A stretch of 64,000 bases of DNA from Triatoma infestans (taxonomy: Eukaryota > Arthropoda > Insecta > Hemiptera > Reduviidae): assembly GCA_011037195.1 (NCBI GenBank), contig JAAEAF010006598.1, forward strand, positions 42,774 to 106,773, given 5' to 3'. Below, piece after piece: positions 10,801 through 22,860 of this stretch. Under the pieces are notes generated by a model that made no database searches, was not told the origin of the DNA, and saw only the letters and a program-made list of their open reading frames with translations. Position numbers and translations under genes: made by a program. Every line of letters begins with the position of its first letter. Within the stretch, counting starts at the first letter, position 1.

Positions 10801-11164
10801 AGGGGTGGGCAACCAGGACATTTGTCCGATGCGCCATTTTGGCTGTAAATGTGAGAAAAATAGTGATGTGTTAACATGCATATATTTAACAGAATAGCCT
10901 TAGCACGCGAGTAGAGCGCTGCTTCAGCTTGTGTTTGAACATGCATAGATTTGTCTATTACTTACCTCTCATTATAAAAAGCGGTTTCATATTATAAAAA
11001 GCTCGTTATAAAAGCATTATTCTTGCCATTATGTCGGTAGTGATAACAACTGGAACTTCATAAAAATATGTACCTTTATTTCAAAAAAATATATATATAT
11101 ATATATACTTATATCCTTAAGGGCCGGCAATTTGTGTTTTTGTCCGTACCGGTAGAGCGGGCGC
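10801..11164. other. Unassigned sequence with (TA)n
   Basis: Contains a short TA tract near 11088-11110 and no recognised gene or repeat block. Confidence 0.4.
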
Positions 11165-11680
11165 TGGTTTTGCTTTACTCTAAAGTACCACTTCAGTATA
11201 ATACTTACCATCCAGGTAGGTACGTTTTACCACCTATATAATATTAATACCATTAGAAGAATTGATAGAGTTCCAAATTGGACGAAAATCAGTTTATCGG
11301 TACTACGATTTTACAGAATAGGTTTGTGAGTGTTTTGGAATTTTCTTGACAACGGTTACAACGATTTTCTTTAAACGTGGACTGCTTGTTGCATTGATAC
11401 AAACCTACAACTTATATTTGAAATTTTTTTCTGAAAAAGTTGGTATTAGAATGGTATTGGAGGTCTGTCAGGTAGTTTGAATTTACTCAACCTTCTTAGA
11501 GGTTTTGGCACAGAGCGCTCCACATATGGCCGCCCATATAAACAAGTAAAACTCCCACTAGCATTTTTATGGCCAGTCCAAGTAAACTTTGTGACGTTGC
11601 AATTTTAAAGAAAATTTCTTGAATAAATTGTCATTAATAGAGAAAGTCTGTGAGTGTTTTTCATCATATTTTGTATTTCG
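11165..11680 (-). repeat. Family A dispersed repeat, - copy (5' part of the element)
   Basis: From CTTTACTCTAAAGTACCACT through ACAACGGTTACAACGATTTT and GGCACAGAGCGCTCCACATA to the decayed 5' tip AGAAAGTCTGTGAGTGTTTT. A poly-G run follows. Confidence 0.8.
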
Positions 11681-11936
11681 GGGGGGGGGGGGGAGCAAAA
11701 ACCTTTTCCATCAATAAGATCCACCTGACTGTGAATCATTTGTGTAGTTCAGTCGTATATATATCGTAGGCGTTTTATTTTTCTTTTTACTTTTTAATCT
11801 AAAAAGAAGTGGCAAACAATTGTGCAGCATTTTAGAAGAACGTGTTTGGATATTTTTTTATTTTTATTTTGTCGGTTTGTCTGTTTCAAAGTCATAGTTG
11901 CCCTTACCGCTCGCCGCTCCTGGTAATAACAAGGTA

Positions 11937-11971
<35 letters not shown>

Positions 11972-12649
11972 ATGTTGAATGATTCTTGTTCTCCCACATT
12001 ATGTATATATAGAGAGCAGTACTATAATACAACTGACTTGAATCTAGCAGGTTCAAAACTTGTCCGATCTTTTTTTTTTTTTTTACAATATCTTCTTCGA
12101 TGTTCGTTTTTCTCATTCAGTTGGTGCGTGCTCTCTTCGTAAATACACTGTTTGTTGGTCTTCTTTCTCACTGTATCTTCCTCTCCTTCACCTCTTCTTC
12201 CGCTCTTTAGATATATATTTATACGTATATCTTCAAGGCATTCATTTACGTTTTTCTTTTCTTTTTTTAATCTCTTGAAATATAACCTGTATACTAATGT
12301 GATCACTTATCTCACTTAGCTGCATTGTACTTATCTGTATCTTGCAAAAATTTGTCACCCAATAATTTTATATTTCTTTTTATCTTATTTCTTTATTCTC
12401 GCTATCTTCAGTTTTTACATTCTAAATGCTGACTACTGCCAATTAAGCATTATACGAGTCTAGACTAAATGCTCATTTCTGTGTTTCAGTTGGTCAACCT
12501 GCAATCACCTACTCTTTTTTCTCTTATTTATTTCTGCTACAGCCATATGAAAAAATTACTTATCCTTTATGTTATACACAAAACGAAATATAATTTATCA
12601 TTTTCAAAAATAAAAATAAAATGATATAAAATATAAAAAAATTCGTTTG
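11681..12649. other. AT-rich sequence with (CA)n/(TA)n and pyrimidine-rich tracts
   Basis: Contains a G run (about 11680-11692), a (CA)n(TA)n compound tract (about 11937-11970) and TC-rich stretches. No gene recognised. Confidence 0.5.
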
Positions 12650-12788
12650 ACAATCGATACAGTACAGTTGCACTTCCGGTTCATCAATTTTGCCGGAAAC
12701 TTTGTGTCAGATGTGGTTGTGGTGGTAGAACCTAAACAGAATATAAACCTGAGATTTTTTTCAACTGGATGTATTTTGTTCAAAGACA

Positions 12789-12822
<34 letters not shown>

Positions 12823-12950
12823 TCATCGCTATAAATATTTTTTTGTTTTTTACTCATTAAACCTCAAAAATATGTTTCCGGTGAAAACTAAACTTCGAAA
12901 ATTTGACTCGAGTGCAATACCTAGCAGTAAGAGAAAGTAAAAAATCTATC
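12650..12950 (+). repeat. Family A dispersed repeat, + copy (3' third) with (CA)n
   Basis: Starts at the GTTGCACTTCCGGTTCATCA block and includes GTGTCAGATGTGGTTGTGGT, the (CA)n tract (about 12789-12820), TTTCCGGTGAAAACTAAACT and the 3' end AGCAGTAAGAGAAAGTAAAA. Confidence 0.85.
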
Positions 12951-14199
12951 ATACTTATTTCAAAACATTTTCCTGAAAAATAGTTATTTATCGAACTGTG
13001 AGTACCGTAACGCATTATTACACTCGAGTTCAGGTATTGACCAAACGAGTGTGACAACTGAACGAGAGCAAAAATATTTAGCTCGCGTGTTGAATAATTG
13101 TTATTAAATTGTTCTTAACCTGCATGATTATAAAAAAATAAGAATTGGTGCAAATACTGAGAAAGTACTTTGGTATTCATGTCAAACACACCCGACACCC
13201 TTTCTTAGCTGCACTCTTTGATATGACCCCTATCTGTATGTGATATTTACTTTTGAAATACGTTCTTGATTTCGCATACTGCCGCTAGATGTCGGGCTAG
13301 TTGGAGTTGAATAATTTTTTACTTTTTCTCACTTGTGATTAAAAGTATACCTTCATTCATTGCTTTTGATTTAATAATTGTCAAATTATTACACAATTAC
13401 AGAAAAAAATTGACTTTTGTGGTTCTTCGTAAGTTTTTGCTTTGGGCTTCCTTCAATAATCTCATTTTGTGTCCTAGGTTGGGCCTAGTAGGAATTAATA
13501 AAAGAGTTAACTCAACATTTATTAAAACTTCCGATATTTAACAAACTTTCTTCTTCTGAACTGAGGGAGTGATTTCCAGTAAAAGGACATGTGATTGATT
13601 CACACCAATCTCCTATTGCGATCGTCACAAAATTTCCTTCACTTCACGGATCCAGGCTTATAACTTTTATTTAATAGATTTTTCTGGAAAAACTGGCTTT
13701 AGAAGGGTTCTGGAGATCTGCAACAGAGGGCGCTGCGCACAGATGTGCATGATAATCCCTACTATCTTCTATATGGCAAGACCTGACCACATTCTCTCAT
13801 CCATTCTTATTATCCAGCTGATAGATATTTGTGTTGTATTTTAAGAATATATTTACTAATAGTGTTTGTCTGTATGTTACAGATAGTCGACCGAGTAACC
13901 TGAGAGGGGGGCTGTGTGTGCCCCCCACATACCAAAAAAAAAAAAAATGGAATCGAGAATTGGATTGGATTATATTGTGGAAAATCCGGAGTACACTGCA
14001 AAATTAGCAACAGGTAACAGTTTTCATTGAATTTTTTTTAACTTCCTAGGAATTAGATAACATTAAGGGCCGGGGTATTATAAGCAACCTTCCTGGCCAT
14101 AGGGTTGAACTCTGAGGAAGGACGTCAATTTACGAAAAACATGTTTCCAACAATAAGTTCTAATGTACTAAGAGTAATAGAAAATTATGAGAATACTGG
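12951..14199. other. Mostly unassigned sequence with a minor Family A remnant
   Basis: About 13650-13735 retains AACTTTTATTTAATAGATTT and GGTTCTGGAGATCTGC, a decayed minus Family A piece. The rest, including the C-rich hairpin-like stretch near 13900-13925, was not recognised. Confidence 0.4.
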
Positions 14200-15132
14200 A
14201 AAACAATCTGGGGTGAAACACTCGCACGACTTCTCTTACTCCAATTAATACAGATAAAGCAATTTTAATACAAAAAAGCAATTTCTTTAAAATTGCAATG
14301 TCATACAATTAGCTAGATAGTTGGTATACCTGAGCCTCCTTATATGGAACGCTCTATGATAAAATCAAGAAAGCTGGTGCAAAGTTAAGTTTAAACTAAC
14401 TGACAAACCTCTAATATCCCTTTCAAATAAATTTTTTCACAAAAATGTTTCAAATAAAACTTGATAAGTTTCTATCTATGCAGCAAGCCATTCTAAATTT
14501 AAAAAATTCGTTATAACCGTTTTCAAGGAAATTCCAAAACATTCACTAACCTATTCTGTAAAATCGCACTTCCGGTTAACCGATTTTCTTTAAATTTGGA
14601 AATCTATTAATTCTCCTAATGTGTATTAATATTATGTAGGTAGTAAAACCTAGCTACCTGGATGGTAAATATTATACTGAAGAGGTACTTAAGAGTAAAG
14701 CAAAACGTTACTGTTCCCCCCCAGAACCCACAAAATTTTCCCGGGAAAGTTTCAAATAAAAGTGATTGGTTTAAATGTCTATAGATAGTGTACGAACTTT
14801 AAACGAAATCGTTGGAGCATTTTCCGTGGAAATCACGAAAAACTGAAGAAAAAAACATTCTGTAAAGATCCCACTTTTGGTCGATGGATACTTCGCAGAA
14901 ATCTTCGTGTCTGATGCGATGGAAGTGCCCAAACGGAATATCAAGTTGAGCTTCCTGGACTTTTCGTGTTTGAGATATTCTGTTGAAACACACACACACA
15001 CACACAACCAATTTATAAAGTACACTTTTTCGGACTCAGGGGATCTCGAAACTTGTATTTTCGGCGAAAACTCGATATCAAAAATTTGACACGATCGCAA
15101 TACTTCCTCTTACAGTAGTAAGAGGAATTAAT
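14200..15132 (+). repeat. Family A dispersed repeat, near full-length + copy
   Basis: A good reference copy. The 5' tip is GGGTGAAACACTCGCACGAC then TTCTCTTACTCC. Subunit 1 has TTTCAAATAAAACTTGATAA and CGCACTTCCGGTTAACCGAT. Subunit 2 has TTTCAAATAAAAGTGATTGG and AACGAAATCGTTGGAGCATT. Then come GTGTCTGATGCGATGG, the (CA)n tract (about 14989-15006), GACACGATCGCAATACTTCC and the terminal hairpin CTCTTACAGTAGTAAGAG. No open frame spans it. Confidence 0.9.
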
Positions 15133-16574
15133 TTTCAAAAACTACATAGAGCAAAGAGAAGTAATCTCCAAACAGAAAATCCAGACATTTATATTTACAT
15201 ACTTGATAATCATACCAAGGTTATGAAGGCAGTGGCAAAAGAACAGGTGTTTGTTTATTCTCTCTCTCTCTCTCTCTCTCTCTCCTACATATATAATCGA
15301 TAAATTTATTTTTTTTCTTCCCTAAAAAGAAGTAGTTGTGTTGTGCTGTTTTATTAGTTTTCCGCATTTCTTATTCCTTAATTGTAGCAATATGCTGCAG
15401 TTTTCTTTGTTTCATTGTTCGTGTCCATAGTTTCTATTATAATTTATCATGACAACATGTTTCTTAAGAAATTTTATAGATTCTTATATGGATAGAAGAT
15501 GTCCTTCATTTAAGTCTGTACAATTAAACGGTGGCCTAATTCTTAACGGTAAACATCTTGTTCACTCATTGTTTAACAAAGTAAATAACTTTTTTTTTTG
15601 CTTTCTTCAGGGATCTTGGCAAGTATCCCGGCCTAACTAACGACCTAAACTCACACATTATTTACATACCGTGGAGTGTCCGTAAGGAGAATAAATGAAA
15701 TAAAATTTTAATAATCTTATGTAACTGTACAAAATAAACATCAATTCTCTCTCGCTACCACTACCACAAAACATCCATTATGTTTCTCTCTTGTCAGTGT
15801 GTGTGATTTCGGTCTCTTGCTCGCCCGCACTTTGGACTTATAATGTTTTCGCTCGTAACAAAGACTTATTCTCAACATACAGTTAGTTGCTCTGCCGCTC
15901 TGATAGTGCGCACATTACCAAGTTGAATTTATTTCACTTTTGGTGTGGTCATACTTCGAACATTATTCGACATTTTTTTGTACGCCTGAGTACTTTAAAC
16001 CATTGTGGAACTTGTGTACCACCATTGTCTTTCAAACTTTCTATATCAGAATACCACATCATCATCATCAAGACGAGCAACGTTATCTTCTATTAACCAT
16101 CATCTGTAGCAGAGCGGATGTACGTGAGTGTAGGTGACAACGGCACAGCTCCAGCAACATCTTTATCGACGAATTCCAGGCGAGAGAGAGAAATATAATA
16201 GAAAATCTCTAATAAATGCAAATATATTGATCAGCCCTTACATTATATAATCTCTTATAATTCTGTTCACCTTTCCTTTATTTTTTTTGTATTAAATACA
16301 GTCCACTTTGAAATAACTAGTGTACCTTCTTTTTCATTTCATTTTTGACGGTACAATAGTAATAGAGGCATAACCAATCTATCTGTTGGCCGTACCATAC
16401 CGCTTGCATGAGAAGTTGCTGTAGATATAAATGCAACTAGGTAACTTACCATCTACATCTATTGTGCCTATAGTACCTCGCCCACTTTTCTTCAAAGCAA
16501 TATTCTGAACTTTTTCTGGGATCTTTTGTTGAACATTAGTCCAAACAATTGAGTCCCTTGAAAAATATCACACA
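15133..16574. other. Unassigned sequence with (CT)n
   Basis: Contains a (TC)n tract at about 15257-15285 and a somewhat less AT-biased stretch at about 15780-16180. No open frame, splice-supported exon or transposon motif was identified. Confidence 0.4.
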
Positions 16575-17060
16575 ATTTTTAGTTTCTCTTACTCCTACCA
16601 ACAGGAAGTATTGCGATCGTGCCAGATTTTCGAAATTCAGTTTTTACCGCAAGTACATGTTTTGTGAATACGAAAAAATGTTTTTAGCGGATGTGTGTGT
16701 GTGTTTTAACAGACTATCTCAAAAACGAAAAGCTCGAAGTTCCATTTAGGTGCTACCACCGCATCAGATACGAAGATTTCGGGCAAAATACATCGACCGA
16801 AAGGGCGTCTTTAATGAATTTTTTTGTTTAAGTTTTCATGATGTTTAGAGTTTCCACGAAAACGGCTCCAACGATTTTCTTGAAACTTCGTATACTATCT
16901 ACACACATAAACACCTATTACTTTTATTTGAATCGTTTTCCCGGAAAAAAAATTTTTGGGGTTCTGGGGGAACAGTAAAGTTTTGCTTCTCTCCAAAGTA
17001 CTACTTCAATTGGTTCTGCCACTTCTGTAACATTAGTGCACTTTAGAAACATTACTATAT
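16575..17060 (-). repeat. Family A dispersed repeat, - copy with (GT)n
   Basis: Terminal TTTCTCTTACTCCTACCAAC then AGGAAGTATTGCGATCGTGC; a GTGTGTGTGT tract near 16691; CGCATCAGATACGAAGATTT; AAAACGGCTCCAACGATTTT. It is broken in subunit 1. Confidence 0.85.
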
Positions 17061-17300
17061 CTCCAAAGTTTAAGAATATACTTTCGTGAATAATTTCTTT
17101 GGAAAATGTGGCATAATTAAATTAGTTTCTCTTACAGCCGTAAGAGAAGATTGAAGTCGCTGGAGCATTTATAGAGGCTGAAAAAAGCAGTAACGTTTCA
17201 GTTGACAGATATCTTCGTAAAGATTATTTCAAATTCGAACTATCTGTAAGTTACGCTTTCTCAGATAACCATTTGCTAAGTAAGTAAATGTTTCATACAA
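17061..17300. other. Decayed sequence with Family A-like edges
   Basis: Short blocks such as TTAGTTTCTCTTACAGCCGT followed by AAGAGAAG near 17125-17150 suggest another Family A end. The remainder is unassigned. Confidence 0.35.
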
Positions 17301-17390
17301 GTTCGTAATGTTGCCTTAGTTCGTAATGTTGCCGTAGTTCGTAATGTTGCCGTAGTTCGTAATATTGCCGCAGTTCGTAATATTGCCGCA
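17301..17390 (+). repeat. 18-bp minisatellite, 5 copies
   Basis: Five tandem copies of GTTCGTAATGTTGCCGTA with few substitutions, exactly 90 bases. Confidence 0.95.
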
Positions 17391-18009
17391 GTAAATGAAA
17401 AGTCAAAAATGACTCCTTGAATCATTTTTTGAGTCTATCAATCCTCTGAAGTCTCTAGGTGTGTTTTTAGGCAAGTTTGCCCTGGGTCTACGTTGATTTC
17501 TAAGTAGCATTTGATCCAGAAGATAAATGAAGGAAATAGAAATACAGGAAGTTAACATTCTGGCCGTTCCTATTTTTTTTTTCTTTACTCTTACTTTTTT
17601 AGGTAAACTCAAAGCTAACAGAAGATGAATAGCTAATCATGGAATTTCCATATACATATATGTATAATATTCAGTAGATGGCACGTCATCTATAGATGAA
17701 CATCACTAAACCGGACAGTACGGAAGTCACATAATGGACTGTACTCACACAGGATGTTTGTACCGTGGTCTGTTAGAAAGGAGTTGTTTCCCGCCATAAT
17801 ATCCATGTGCATATTAATGCTTCTATTGTAAAACTATAAAGTTTATAATAGACCCAGCTGTCTATTTATTAATTCTTCTAGCAGACTATTAGAAAACTTT
17901 TGTGTGGAACTAGAACGCACTCTTAATGCACAGGTCTACATTAACAACCATACTCAGTGTACCAACTTAAATTTAAATGGAAAATTCGCATTAAATCTTT
18001 GCTCATATG
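17391..18009. other. Unassigned AT-rich sequence
   Basis: No gene or recognised repeat block. Confidence 0.4.
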
Positions 18010-18905
18010 TGTGTTATCACTTTCTCTTACTCCCATTAAGAGGTACTACTGAGATCGGGCCAGATTTTCGAAATTGAGTTTTCACTGGAAATGCATGTCT
18101 CGGGCGAATGTGTGCGTGTGTGTGTGTGAACAGAAAATCTCAAAAACGAAAAATCACAGAAACTCAAACCTAATATTGCGTCTAGGTACTGTATCGCATT
18201 AGACACGAAGATTTCGGGCAAAATTCATCAACCGGAAGTGCGATTTTAATGATTTTTTTCTGGTTGTACCCGATTTTCTCGAAAGCGGCTCCCAACGATT
18301 TTCTTTAAATTTTGTGTACTGTCTACATACATACATAAATACCTATCACTTTTACTTAAAACATTTTCTTGGGAAAATTTTTTTTTTGGGGGGTTGTGGG
18401 TGGACGTAGCGTGAAGCTTTTCTCTAAAGTACCGCTTGAATGCATTATATGGTTGTAGCTCCTACATAATACTAATATATATATTGAAAGCGTTGATAGA
18501 ATTCCAAATTTGAAAACTGGAAGTGCAATTTTACAGAATAGGTTTCCGATTTTTTTTTGGAATTTTCTCGAAAACGACTGCAACGATTTCCTCTACCATT
18601 AGAATACTAACTGCACAGATATAAAGCTATCACTTTTATTTGTAGCGTTTTTCTAAAAAAGTTGTTTTGTGATGGTTCTGCGAAATCTGAACCGTTAAAA
18701 TTCAAGTGTGTTCGTTCAGTAATGTTAGTGGTCCTCGACAGTGTAATCATGCTCTAGCTGCCTCTCTGCTGGTATTACCTGTATCTTTATATTAAGACAT
18801 ATGACCGTAATTTTAAACTTTAAATAAAATTTGTCATTTTATATATAACTGTATTAAAAGGAGTAAGAGAAGTGGTGTGAGTGTTGGCACCAGATTTTTT
18901 ATGTA
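18010..18905 (-). repeat. Family A dispersed repeat, near full-length - copy with (GT)n
   Basis: Runs from ACTTTCTCTTACTCCCATTA then AGAGGTACTACTGAGATCGG, through a (GT)n tract (about 18112-18128) and both subunits, to the 5' tip on the right: GGAGTAAGAGAAGTGGTGTG then AGTGTTGGCACCAGA. It shows the two-subunit structure clearly. Confidence 0.9.
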
Positions 18906-19334
18906 TATAATATTTAATGTTAGGAAAATATTTCCTGAACTCGTATTCATTTGTCAAATAAATATTACGCAGTAATGAAAGCTCAACTAATCACGTGTTC
19001 CTCACTGATTGTCTACATCTAAATATTGCCCATTCAAGTTCCCTTGTATACTTGTAATAAGAAGATCTTTCATGAAAACAACAGGAAAATAGCAAAAGGG
19101 AAGGAAGAATAATTACGCCATTTATAAAGCGGAAACAACTCACTGGTAAACAATTACTAGTAAACAATTATTTCCGTAGCCTCAGCTAAGGTTTCCAGCG
19201 GAATACAGACAATGTCAGTTATAACGCGCACACCTTTTTATTTAACTATTATTAAACATGATTATCTTATCATAACGCTGATCATCGTTAAAAATATAGA
19301 TATGTTTAAAACAGAAAATAAAATAAATAAAAAA
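18906..19334. other. Unassigned sequence
   Basis: Holds a short direct repeat (AACAATTACTAGTAAACAATTA near 19148-19170). No gene recognised. Confidence 0.4.
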
Positions 19335-19424
19335 ATTAAAAAAAAAAAAGCGTCTAGTTTGAAACCCTCATATTACTTTTCCTTAATACTCTTACTTTAA
19401 TTCTAATTGCCAAATTAAAAGTAT
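19335..19424 (+). repeat. Family A 5' tip, truncated by the RTE element
   Basis: GTCTAGTTTGAAACCCTCAT then ACTTTTCCTTAATACTCTTA, AATTGCCAAATTAAA. It ends where the RTE-type sequence starts. Confidence 0.6.
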
Positions 19425-20745
19425 GGAAAAAACGGTCGTATGCCCGATTCATAAAAAAGGAGACGTCTTAATATGTGACAACTATAGAGGCAATTTCGCT
19501 ACTGCCTAAATATATAAAATTCTATCTAAAATTCTTTATAGAAGACTACTTCCCATCGCGGAACGTCTGACTGGAGGATATCAAGCTGGTTTTAGAACTT
19601 GAAGATCCACGGTATACCAAATCCATTCACTTAGGATAATCCTGGAAAGAACAAGAGAGTACAGACTGAATACTCATCATCTTTTCATCGATTTCAAGTC
19701 GGCCTATTATAGTGTGCAACGCAATGCTCTTTATCGTGCCCTTCTGGAGTTGGGGATACCCCCAAAGTTAGTACGCTTAATTAAAATGACGATGACTAGG
19801 GTGATTTGCATGGTCAGAACTCAGAACGAGCTCTCGCAGCCGTTCAATACGAATAAAGGCTTAAAGGAAGGGGATGCAGACGAATGGACTATTATAAATA
19901 GAACCACCCAGTTGCTAGCTTATGCGGGCGACGTGGATCTGATTGGTCGATCAAGAGATATGATCAGGGATGCCTATCTGGACTTGGAGAGTGCTGCAAG
20001 GAAATAGGACTTGAAGTGAACCAAGCCAAAACGAAGTATATGTACGTTTCATCTGGAGTACAGCGAGATAGTGATGTGGAGCTTGGTAATCATACCTTTG
20101 GGTGGGTGGATAATTTTATTTATCTAGGAACTCAAGTGAATCATGATAATAATATACGTCATGAGATTAATAGAAGAATATTGCTGGCTAATAGGGCATA
20201 CTTTGGTCTACAGGATTATATGAAAAGTCGGTTACTCTCCAGGTCCACAAAAATAAGAATCTATAAGACTCTCATCCGACCCGTTCTAACATATGCCTCG
20301 GAATGCTGGACCATCACTAGAAACGACGAGCTTGCCCTCCTTAGATTTGAAAGGAAAATTCTTCGCAGGATCTATGGAGCCATCCTAGATGGGGAGACAT
20401 GGAGACGGAGAAGTAATGAGGAACTAAGGAATTTGTACAAGGATGTCGATGTGGTGGACTACATCAAGCTGGGGCGCCTGCGCTGGGCGGGGCATGTAGG
20501 AAGAATGAATCCCGAGGAAGTGTCTCTCAAGTTATTGAGAGAAAACATGCACGGTGTACGCAGAGTCGGGAGACCCAGATTGAGATGGAGTGATGCAGTG
20601 GCAAGAGATGCAAGCAGCTTCCTTGGTGTCCGCAACTGGATGGTGGCGGCATCGAACCGTGACAACTGGCGTTCATCCATAGAGGAGGCCAAGACTCGCG
20701 CAAGCGGGTTGTAGAGCCAAGTGAAGAAGAAGAAGAGAAATTAAA
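19425..20745 (+). pseudogene. RTE-type non-LTR retrotransposon, inactive, internally deleted
   Basis: Three frame segments give a reverse transcriptase. From 19425: VVCPIHKKGDVLICDNYRG, GYQAGFRT then a stop, RSTVYQIHSLRIIL, HLFIDFKSAYYSVQRNAL. From 19714: GIPPKLVRLIKMTMT and NTNKGLKEGDAD, then TTQLLAYAGDVDLIGRSRDM. From about 20013: LEVNQAKTKYMYVSSG, FIYLGTQVNHDN, RIYKTLIRPVLTYASECWT, GRLRWAGHVGRMN and GVRRVGRPRLRWSDAVARD. These are hallmarks of RTE-clade ORF2. Defects seen: two in-frame stops (TAA at about 19507, TGA at about 19600), a deletion between KGLKEGDA and the next RT block, the catalytic Y-A-D-D changed to YAGD, and a frame break at 20007. The tail after 20714 is GAAGAAGAAGAG, the short simple repeat typical of RTE 3' ends. 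Confidence 0.88.
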
Positions 20746-21634
20746 AGTAAAAGTATCAATTTATAATATAGTACAGTTTCCTCGCATAAATGATATTGAA
20801 GACAACCAAGTATTTAGCTGAAATACCAAGTGTGAAGGAATTTTGAATCAATTTAGCAGCGTGCGAATGCAAATTGCAGAATGGTAAGTTGTGTGAATGT
20901 TTCACAAGAGTTACTTTTTAAGATTTATATCCAGTTTTGACTAGCGGAAGTTGTATTTATTTCTCATCCTGGTATCTAGTTAGCAGTGGACATATTTATT
21001 GACTTGCGTGAGTACAGCTTCAAACAAAATGGTGGATGGTGAGTTTGAAAAAAAAAGAGACTTCGGTGCTTATCTCTTTGTGTGTGGCATCCTCTTTGTC
21101 CCGACGGCTACTACTATATACAAACTGTGTGGCGTTTTTAATCTTCTCACACACACACACACACACACACACACATGCGTTGGAAGATGTTGCAACAGGT
21201 AGTCTGGTTTACAATAGCATCATGTTTGAAATATATACGCCCTATGTGGCCGTATTTATTTATTTAGTCACCACTGGCTCTCAACGAAATATTTTTTTTA
21301 TAATTTATAGTTTAAGGGCATAAAAAAAAACAACTACAAGGTAGAAGGGAGGAAGGCTTTTTTTTACGTTTTGCCTAATTTATTTATTTTATGTTGTGAA
21401 ATTGTACCAAATTTGTCTTTTTAACGACTTTTTAATATGTTGTCGTCGGTTATAACACAAGCATTAAAAATTTTAATTTCGTTCCAAAAATGGAGCTTTG
21501 GAACATTTGGTTAGTGCAACTTTGACTAGTTAATCGTGATTAAATTGCTGACTCAACTAGGTGGTTATATTAGAAAGGCAGGGTAGTATGTCAGAAACAT
21601 AGACATTATTATGGAAACGGAAAGTTTGTATTCC
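20746..21634. other. Unassigned sequence with (CA)n
   Basis: Includes a (CA)n tract at about 21148-21174 and a TTTATTTA-rich stretch. Open frames across the CA tract are repeat artefacts. Confidence 0.45.
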
Positions 21635-21775
21635 TTTCTCTGAGAGGAAGTATTGCGATCTAGTCAACTTGTTTTCGAATTTAAAAACGGAGTATCAAGT
21701 TTTTGACCTTCGTGCGATTTTTTCGTTATTGAGATGATTTTACACTCCCACATACAGGCTAATTTATAGGCTACT
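21635..21775 (-). repeat. Family A dispersed repeat, - fragment (3' end)
   Basis: TTTCTCTGAGAGGAAGTATT then GCGATCTAGTCAA, TTGTTTTCGAATTTAA. Decays after about 21775. Confidence 0.65.
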
Positions 21776-21836
21776 TTATAAAACTAACGGAACCGTACAA
21801 TTAATAGAGGAGTCTATTTAGAGGGAAGACAGTTAG

Positions 21837-22150
21837 AGCAGTTGTTCTCAACTGAGGGGCCATATGACCCCAGAATATTCCGAGAGGCCACAGGTGAAAA
21901 TCACGTAAATGGTGTGGCCATGACTCGAGACTAGGTGACCATAAGAGAAAACACAGTATTGCATAGAATAATTGTGAGTCACAATATCAGGGGGAACTGA
22001 TAGAAAAACATTCGAGGCAAGAGTTTCGAAATAATGTGCCATGAAGCTCTCCCATTGGGAGGGGAGGGTTTGAAAAAGATAAAAACATATTCTACGCATG
22101 TTGCAACTGTCATATGACAGATACCTTTGAAGTTTTATTTTCACAATGTT
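21837..22150 (+). mobile_element. Possible hAT-type non-autonomous element (one end)
   Basis: CAGTTGTTCTCAACTGAGGG followed by GCCATATGACCCC resembles the CAGTGGTTCTCAACC tip common to hAT elements. The matching right end and an 8-bp target duplication were not found, so this is a weak call. Confidence 0.25.
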
Positions 22151-22860
22151 GTCCTAATTTAAAAATATAGATAAAATAATTATCGATACTTGTTTTTATT
22201 AATATTTTATTTTATGAAGAAGTTAAAACAAATTACATACAACTTTCAGACAAACGTATAATACGCATAAATCAAAAACAATGTTGCCAACTTAAGAAAC
22301 TTAACGAAAAAAAATTATCGTATATAATTTTACTATCACATAATAATTGTTTATATTCACTCTACACATCATATACATATATACATACTGATGTATTCTA
22401 TCTGTTCGGAGAGAGAGAGTGAAAGAGAGAGAAAATTCTAATATTTTTTAGGCCATGAATTTCTTTTATTACATCTGCGTGTCATAGAAAATTTATGTTT
22501 GATTTATTAAATGTTTATCTTCGTTTCTCTTGAGAGGTTTACGTGTATTTGTGTCTGCCTGTCTGTCTTGTTTCTATGTTTACTCACGTTTTCGTATTGA
22601 TCAAGATTGTATATATTATATATACAAACATTTCTTTTTGGGTATATATTTGTTTGATAATTTATTTATTTATTTATATTTTTTGGTTAACTTCCTTGAA
22701 TAAGAAAAAAAATTATCAATTTTTAGGTGGAACTTTCATTATTTGTTAAAGTTTTTTTATTTATTCAGTCAGCTGATCATGAGATATGCTCACTGCATTT
22801 AAATTTTATAGCCGAAATTTATGCTTTACTTTGCTGCAATAGAACGAATAGAGGTCGTTT
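22151..22860. other. AT-rich sequence, nothing recognised
   Basis: Includes a GA-rich run near 22408-22434. No coding signal. Confidence 0.4.

Noticed and set aside
12040..12070. GGTTCAAAACTTG as a tRNA T-arm
   Set aside because: No matching acceptor, D or anticodon stems can be drawn around it. No tRNA gene was found anywhere in the window.
14101..14160. CTGAGGA followed by ACGAAAAAC as another hammerhead
   Set aside because: No stem II can form between the two motifs and the GAAA is not followed by a paired stem III and NUH.
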